A model generated the notes under the pieces. That model was not told where the DNA came from and did no database searches. It was given only the letters and a program-made list of their open reading frames with translations. A stretch of 64,000 nt of DNA from Paraescarpia echinospica (taxonomy: Eukaryota; Annelida; Polychaeta; Sabellida; Siboglinidae), in NCBI GenBank assembly GCA_020002185.1, contig JAHLWY010000255.1:62001-126000 (forward strand). Reading direction: 5' to 3'. The stretch's first letter is position 1, and each line of letters starts with the position of its first letter. A program made the translations under genes and the position numbers. Positions 57,331 through 64,000 of this stretch are shown here, one piece after another.

Positions 57331-59567
57331 CCTATGGTTGTTTGGATACTTCCGTTATATGTTATGAACAAAATGACACAATCTTGCAAATATTAATTAA
57401 AATTGGAGCACAAGTGCGATTTACAAGTTACTTTTTCAACGTTTTTTTAGTGGATATATGTGTTATCTTTAATTTTCATGATTAAAATGCATGTGCACTC
57501 AAATATGTTTAACATTTGAACTTTATAAATACAAAATATATATTAATTAATCTTTGTGGCTTTTTTCTGAGACGTTATTTCCTTTTTTCCTTGTTAGGCT
57601 TACATTCAAAAGTAAATAAATTATATACAATGTCCTTGTTATTAAAAGCATACATTGGTGTTTGCAGTCATGCAATCTATATCAAGAAAAAAGTTGGTAT
57701 GATAGTATGCTTGCTAAATTGTCGCCTCAAAACTGAAGCATCAATTCAGGGTCCATTGTTACAAGCCAATATTTGAGACACATAAATTAGTATTAGGCCT
57801 ACATGGTGATTAACTTTAGTTGACTGATGTGAACCTACTTACTATGCCAATAACTAATTATATCAGATATGACTATAGTGTTTTGTTGTATGCTATTGAC
57901 TGTATAACAAGTATTTTTAAGGATTTAAATACTTGTAATGTCACTTATTTAAATGCGGTTACATTTTATAGTATTTGAGCAGTCCAACTTCAATAATATT
58001 TGTCTTTAGCTATTTCTTTTAATACATTCCAATGGCAATGCCTACAATACATGATTGACAGGGCTTGGTCCGGACTGTGACTAATGTTGACTAATAGATG
58101 ACGACATTATTTCACAAAACGTTATACTGGCTATTGTAGCTGACATTAATTGTTGTAATTATTTTGAAGGTTATTCCCCCCACCAGTAACTAAGTCGATA
58201 ACATAGACTCGTAGATGTAGACGTTGCGGTATTCAGACGTAGCAACACGCCGGCACGAATTGCCGTAAACTAAATCGGCGGATTACAAGCACTCATTATT
58301 CCCAATGATATCATAGTATTCACACGTATTTGTACTTTATCACATTCACATTTCTTATTACATTTCAATTTTGCGTACGTCATATTTGTATATATGCAGA
58401 CTTTGAACTAGAACTGTGGGACTATATAGTGGTCGTAATGATACCTGACGGAATTCGTGAGTGCCGAGTCACCTTGGCAACAACAAGCTGGTTTCGGCTT
58501 GTCATTTCCTACGAGCCGCTTCACCCTCCAAATAAGGCAATAATGTTGAGCTTCCAGGTCGATTTCGTTTAATTTTACTTCATCGGTGCATAGTTATATG
58601 TAAACAAATCGACAGAAGATGGACCTGTGGCTTTAACCAAGAATTATGTTTCGACGTTCAATGTCTTTTTACGCTCGTCACTTTCGTATTTAGGCTTGCA
58701 ATCGGCGTTCGAAAGTGACCACCGCAGACTTTTGCCAATCTTGCCGCCGGCGAACACGTCAAATTCATCATCTATAACTTGTTTTTTTATGTTGGAATCC
58801 TTCTGTGGAAGAATGTGAAAAGTTGCTTTCTAACACTTATAGTATATCTAGTAGCCACGCAGTGCATTAAATTGTTCTGTTTTTAAGTGTTTGTATGCGT
58901 TTCGTCGGTTTTTCTGAGAGCTATGCTGCGTCGCCTATCGAATTGCTGTATACAGCTTTGGGAGACATCTCGCCAATCAAACCGGGTGTACAACCACACG
59001 CTCCTGGAGCATGATGGCGGCGCCCTGTGCCGATAGTAGCTACGTTTAAAAAATTATTTAAAATATAACGTGACGCTGTACTTGTCAAATCATGGAGACA
59101 TGTACTGTAAATGGTATGTTCTTATGTTTGGGCTGTGGTTGTTCAATTGTTTCAATTCCCCTTTAAAATAAAATGTCAAAGGCCAACCTAATCTATAACT
59201 TGAAAATAGTTTATTATCCAAAATAAATTGTACCGATTACCTTCTATTGGGTATGATTTATTAACCCAACTACATAATTATTTATTGGCCACATGCAACA
59301 ATTTCCGACGATGTTCGGCTTCATGCTTCAGTTTTCTCCGATACGCACCGGTAAATCGTATTATTAAATGTGAAATTATTAATCGAGGTCATGGCCGATT
59401 AATCTGTATTCGATTCCACTTCATTTTGCTTCGTTGGCAAGCTTGCCTTCCACGTTATGTATAATCATTGTTTACAGTTTTGAAATATTGCATTTCGTTT
59501 ATGATGTTTTCACTCATTGACCGAGAACTAAAAGTTTCATACCGCGAACTTTCGCATTTATATATTG
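57331..59567. other. AT-rich intergenic DNA, no gene seen
   Basis: Short frames on the + strand (58330-58572, 58627-58818) have no recognised domain. Nothing else stands out. Confidence 0.4.
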
Positions 59568-59845
59568 CTCACTCGCCCTCTCGTATCCACCATCACCCGC
59601 ATTCTCGTATCCACATTCACCCGCCCTCTCGTATCCCCCTCAACCGCCTATTCTTATCCACCCGCACCCGCCCTCTCGTATCCATCCGCACCCGCCAATC
59701 TTATCCTCCCACACCCAACCTCTCGTATCAATCCTCACCTGCCAATTGTATCCCCCTTCACCCGCCCTTTCGAATCCTCCCTCACCCGCCCTCTCGTATC
59801 CACCTTCACCAGTCCTCTCGAATTCACACTCACCCGGTCGCGCAG
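59568..59845 (+). repeat. Minisatellite of CCCTCTCGTATCC(A/C)-type units
   Basis: About a dozen units of 20-24 bp with the core CGCC(C)TCTCGTATCCA and a variable C/T/A-rich end. Long proline/serine/arginine frames through it are by-products. Confidence 0.85.
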
Positions 59846-59849
59846 GGTG

Positions 59850-60130
59850 TTATCGGCGTCGGATATAAGTGGTTTGAGTCATATCTGACTTCGAGGACTC
59901 AGACTATATGTCTAGGTCTGACTCTGTGCGACCCGTCTGAATTGCCACAGTGGTCTGTTCTTAGCCCACTTGTGTTTACCTTCTACACGGGATCCTTTGG
60001 GCAGACAGTTAGACGGCACCGACTTGACTTCCACCTCTTTGCCGATGACTCTCAATTGTATGTCTCATTTAGGATCAAGGACTTTGACGATGAGGCGGTT
60101 GCACAATCCTGTTTAGGTGCATATGTATGA
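59850..60130 (+). pseudogene. LINE reverse transcriptase fragment around motif C
   Basis: GYKWFESYLTSRTQTICLG, SVLSPLVFTFYTG and FHLFADDSQLYVSFR are the segment from after motif A through the catalytic FADD of a jockey/CR1-type reverse transcriptase. Both flanks are missing. It is directly joined to the minisatellite on the left. Confidence 0.75.
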
Positions 60131-60154
60131 AAGAGAAATGCCGATAATATAATA

Positions 60155-60820
60155 TATCGCTCTGCGTCGCTTTCGTCGACTACGAGAAGGCTTTCGACTC
60201 GGCGCAAACGCAAGTAATATTGACCTCCCTTCAAGAACAGGGGATAGAAAATGTGTACATCGATCTCCTGAAAGACATCTACACCAACAGTTCGGTGACA
60301 GTTTACCTACACAAAAAGAGCAACAAGATCAACATCAAGAGTGCAGTACGACAGAGTGACACCATATCGCCCAAGCTGTTCACGGCTACACTCGAAAGCA
60401 TATATGGAAGACTGACCTGGGAAACCAGAGGCTTGATGAAAGACGGAGAATACCTCAGCCGTATTCGCTTCGCCGACGACATACTCATATGTGCTGTTAC
60501 ACCGCAAGTACAACAACACATGTTGCAGGAGCTAGCTGATGCTAGAAAATGACTACCAATATATATAAACACGACGCAGATAGAGAACGTTAAAAGTTAC
60601 GTCTATCTGGGACAGCGATACAGTATCAGATACAAAAACCAAGACAAGGAGATTCAAAGAAGGATCACCGCCGGCTGGACAGCATTTGCCTAACACCGCG
60701 ACATCTTCTTGGGTAACACATCTAGTCGTCACTGGGAGATGTGTCTTCGTCAAGAGTGGCCCACGCGGTGCCCAACACGGCAAAACACAACACCACGAGC
60801 TGAAATGGCAGCAGTTAGCC
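60155..60820 (+). pseudogene. RTE-type LINE reverse transcriptase fragment
   Basis: FVDYEKAFDSAQTQVILTSL (motif A), GIENVYIDLLKDIY, AVRQSDTISPKLFTATLE and IRFADDILICA (motif C) are typical of the RTE clade rather than CR1. After a stop at 60550 the same frame continues with YINTTQIENVKSYVYLGQ and RRITAGWTAF. The start lacks the N-terminal RT and the nuclease. The usual glycine-rich turn before TISPKLF is altered (RQSD). Confidence 0.7.
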
Positions 60821-61399
60821 ATGTCAATCACATGATGTTGTTCAGTACATTGTCTATATTTAAATATTGGGTTAATATTAAAATATCACGAACAACGGTT
60901 GTGTGTCGAGGCGTTTGACAGTATGTGTGCGTGCTCGTTAGTCGTTACCATGACAATTAATCAAAGAAGGACGATCTTAGGATATAGCAGCTACATAAAG
61001 TCAATTAAGTTTCCAAATATATAAATGGAAGTCTCCCAACAATGCATCGGTTTATATATCGCAATAATGTAAAACATAACTGTTTAAAGCGCTAACAATG
61101 GATTACCCTATCATCAAAGTTTTTTAATGTTAGCGAAAACATGCGATACGTTTACTTGTTAAAAAACAAAAGATGGGTCAGCGTAGAGTTCTACGAAATT
61201 GTATCTCCGCAGATTAATCCGAAATTAGCAACCGTAACGCAGAGAAAAGTCTTGATATGAATGTTGTTAAATCGATAACAGCGTTAAGAACATAACGATG
61301 TCGAGAAGCAGGTAAAGAAACCGTGCAGATCGAAGCAGACCTGGACAGGGTACAAGCAACCTTGAGGCGATAAACTGTTTGAAACCTACCCAGTGACAT

Positions 61400-62960
61400 T
61401 GTGTAACTTTTCCTTTAGCCATGGCTAGTAATGAAGATGACCTACGTTTTAACAAAGACAATACAGTAAAAGACCATTTAATGAACCTACAAGACTGTCT
61501 GAGAGAATGTAATTTTTACACTGACACTGAGGTACATGAACTACAATGTAAACTAAACAACAAGTTATCCACATTGTCAATGAATTGTAGAAGCCTGTCT
61601 GAAAATGACAATAAACGTGAATGTAGAATGGAATCTTTAAAGTGCAACTTCGACTGTATAGGATTAACTGAAACTCGGATAACGGAAATAGAAGTTATTG
61701 GTATTTATAATATCCCAGATTACACATTGCTGTCAAATTCTAGAACAAAAAAGAAAGGTGGATGACATGGTAAATATGTCTCAAACAGATTAAATTTAAA
61801 AAAGAAATGATTTAGGTATGAACTCTGAAAATTGTCCATTCGAATCATTATTTATAGAAATATAAATTCAAAATATACTATAATCATTGGAACTATCTAT
61901 AAATCTCCTGACATCAGCACAAACAGTTTAAATATACGTATCAATGACTTATTAAGAACAATTTCAAATGAAAGAAAGAAATGCATATCAATTGCGGATT
62001 TCAATATCGACTTATTAACAACCGGCATCAATAATAAAACTGCTGATTTTATACACAATATGTTATAAATATGTTCTGTCCAAGAGTTAGTAGACCAACC
62101 AGGATCACACAACAATCAACGACTCTCACAGATAATATCATAACCATCATCCAACATCCATTAAAACTGGCATTCTCTATAACGACGTATCACATCACTT
62201 TCCAATATTTAACTTATATAATATACATAAAAAATACAAATTCATATTCAAACGTGCAAACAATTTAAATAACATTGCTAAATTAAATACAGAATATGCA
62301 AATTGGGAAGAGGTATATAACTCTTCATATGATACATTCCTTGGAATAATAAATTATCATATTGATAAATGCCTACCATGCAAACAAATAAAAGGACTCC
62401 AACGACTGGTTCACCAAAGGTATATTAACATCCACTATGGAAAAAAAACGACAATACAAACATTTTATTCCTTTATACAAAAGTGAAAATCCTGAATTGT
62501 GGGCAAATTACAGACCAATTTGTATTCGTCCGTGCCTGTTATGTGGGCGAATTCATATACTATATGTTTAAACAAGTTGAATATACTACAGAAGAAAGCA
62601 ATAAGGATAATTACACCATCGTGCTATATAGCACATATAGATCCTCTATTCTCAAAAGTAAAACAGTTAAAATTAGATGATCTGTACAAACGTCAACTAG
62701 GCATGTTTATGTATAAATCCACCAATGGCCAACTCCCAGATATCATGTCATCTATGCTAATGCGAACAGAAAATGTTCATGACCACAATCTTAGAAACCA
62801 TAATGAGTATTACATTCAACACATTAGAATAAACAGCAGAAAGTCTACAACAAATTATTTTGGTCAAATGCACTAACTCAACAGTTACGAGAGCTTGCAT
62901 TATTAATCCTATTTAAAAGAAAGCTAAAAGAGTTATTATTGTCGATATATTAATCTTAAT
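61400..62960 (+). mobile_element. Internally deleted LINE
   Basis: Remains of an endonuclease at the left (LSMNCRSLSEN, CIGLTETRI, then TIIIGTIYKSPD and KCISIADFNIDLL, the last matching the D-x-N motif) are followed at 62499-62870 by the region that lies after the reverse transcriptase (VMWANSYTICLNKL, LQKKAIRII, AHIDPLFSKVKQLKLDDLY, QLGMFMYKSTNGQLP). The RT core between about 62300 and 62490 is missing. The element ends near AATTAATTAA repeats at 62953-62986. Confidence 0.65.
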
Positions 62961-64000
62961 TAATTAATCTTAATTAATTAATTAAGAGTTATTAGTAGTT
63001 GTAGTTAATGTTAAATAACGTTATTACTATAAATTTATATTTATTGTCCCGTATTATATAGTAGTGTATTTGAATATGTGATTAATTGATACCACTAGAG
63101 CTAGTAACCGAAATTAGTAATATCACACACTGATATCATGGGGTATAAACAGTAATCTCGCAATTGGTAAATAAATATAAAAAAAACTCCTTTTAATAAT
63201 GCTATTCATGTTACACTAGTAAATATGCTGTTGCGTAAACATTCGCATATCTGTAATGGTAGTGATTTGTTTAGTTGCAATATGTTATTACATCTATTAT
63301 GTATTCACAGTATTTTACACTGTAGCGTACTCCTTTTTTGTTCATTTAATCATAACCATACGTTTATACTTTTGTTTTATTGTATAATTGTACTCTAGGT
63401 GGTCCTCGACAAAAGCCCCTAGGGGTTTCCAGAGGAACTCATGAGTTGCACGTGTTGACTACTGATTGTGTCATATAAGATGTTGTATACTATATGTGTG
63501 ACCAAACAAATATGAGGTGATGTTTTATCTATTCTTTCGATTATAATATGTCGGATCTTTCAGTTTTGATGAGAACATATTACGTTTTGCCATCAAATTT
63601 GTATTCCAAGCGCACACAAAACACATATGTTTTATGTTTATTAAGTTTACTACCACAGTGTATATTATTTAGGTTACTTTGATTGTTACCCATCATGTGA
63701 TTACTGCAATTGTCTGTACAGCAAAGTTTTCCATATATTGATGTGTGGTAATGAAAGTATTTTAGTTTGAATTATTGCGACGCAGCATGTTTAGTTGTCA
63801 GTAAGTATGGTACAAACTCACTGGAAATATTTTCATGTCGACAGGTTTTGCTAAAGCGAACCCAACAGATGGCAGAAATGTTCCTAAAAAACACATTGTG
63901 TTGCTAAACACAGCTACGAGATGTTCACAGTTGCGTGGATATTGACACTCATACATATTTGATTACTCTCCCATAGCCACATAGTGTCATTTGATTTGGT
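62961..64000. other. AT-rich intergenic DNA to the window end
   Basis: No gene recognised. The CCCCTAGGGGTTTCC stretch near 63418 contains a short palindrome (CCCCTAGGGG). Confidence 0.4.

Noticed and set aside
59468..60130. A 220-residue open frame as one real protein
   Set aside because: Its first two thirds are minisatellite; only the last part is a reverse transcriptase fragment.

Overview
The window looks like nuclear DNA of an invertebrate animal. It is AT-rich, has GT-AG introns and microsatellites, and carries several decayed transposon families (jockey/CR1-type and RTE-type LINEs, piggyBac, a tRNA-derived SINE, foldback and palindromic repeats, a higher-order satellite). I could not identify a complete ordinary host gene. 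The species cannot be named from the sequence; a lophotrochozoan such as a mollusc is only a guess.

The centrepiece is one integrated Polinton/Maverick element at about 9363-25819 (16.5 kb). It is richer in CG dinucleotides than its flanks and is bounded by inverted repeats of about 160 bp. On the + strand it carries, in order: an RPA-like single-strand DNA-binding protein, an uncharacterised protein with two internal repeats, small basic and unknown proteins, a protein-primed family B DNA polymerase (zinc fingers, exonuclease, polymerase), a small membrane protein, an FtsK/HerA-type packaging ATPase, a pX-like small protein, an uncharacterised conserved protein, a retroviral-type integrase with a chromodomain, another membrane protein, minor capsid protein, a glycine-rich small basic protein, double jelly-roll major capsid protein and an adenain-like protease. 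Together these would replicate, package, mature and integrate a virus-like genome. The copy is dead or dying: the polymerase, integrase, both capsid genes and several others have in-frame stops or frameshifts, and the protease lacks expected active-site residues. The ATPase is open and looks normal.

The left end of the Polinton holds less expected features: two small convergent intron-containing gene models (one starting inside the terminal repeat), a palindromic RFX/X-box-like site present twice, and a repeat-rich control region with a TATA box. Two copies of a 43-nt structured element lie about 47 nt downstream of two different stop codons. Two copies of a 53-nt module containing a poly(A) signal mark apparent ends of transcription units.

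Left flank (1-9362): intergenic DNA with a diverged local duplication, a decayed LINE (3.8-6.7 kb) and a hairpin repeat (8.4 kb). Right flank (25.8-64 kb): piggyBac remnant, a second LINE, a fuller CR1-like LINE with an esterase-type ORF1 (32.8-36.7 kb), a SINE, remnants of two uncharacterised transposon-like gene families, a palindrome of about 0.8 kb (42.5-43.35 kb), two related satellite arrays (43.9-45.2 and 51.5-52.3 kb) that may form the ends of one 8.5-kb foldback element, and three more LINE fragments towards the right end.
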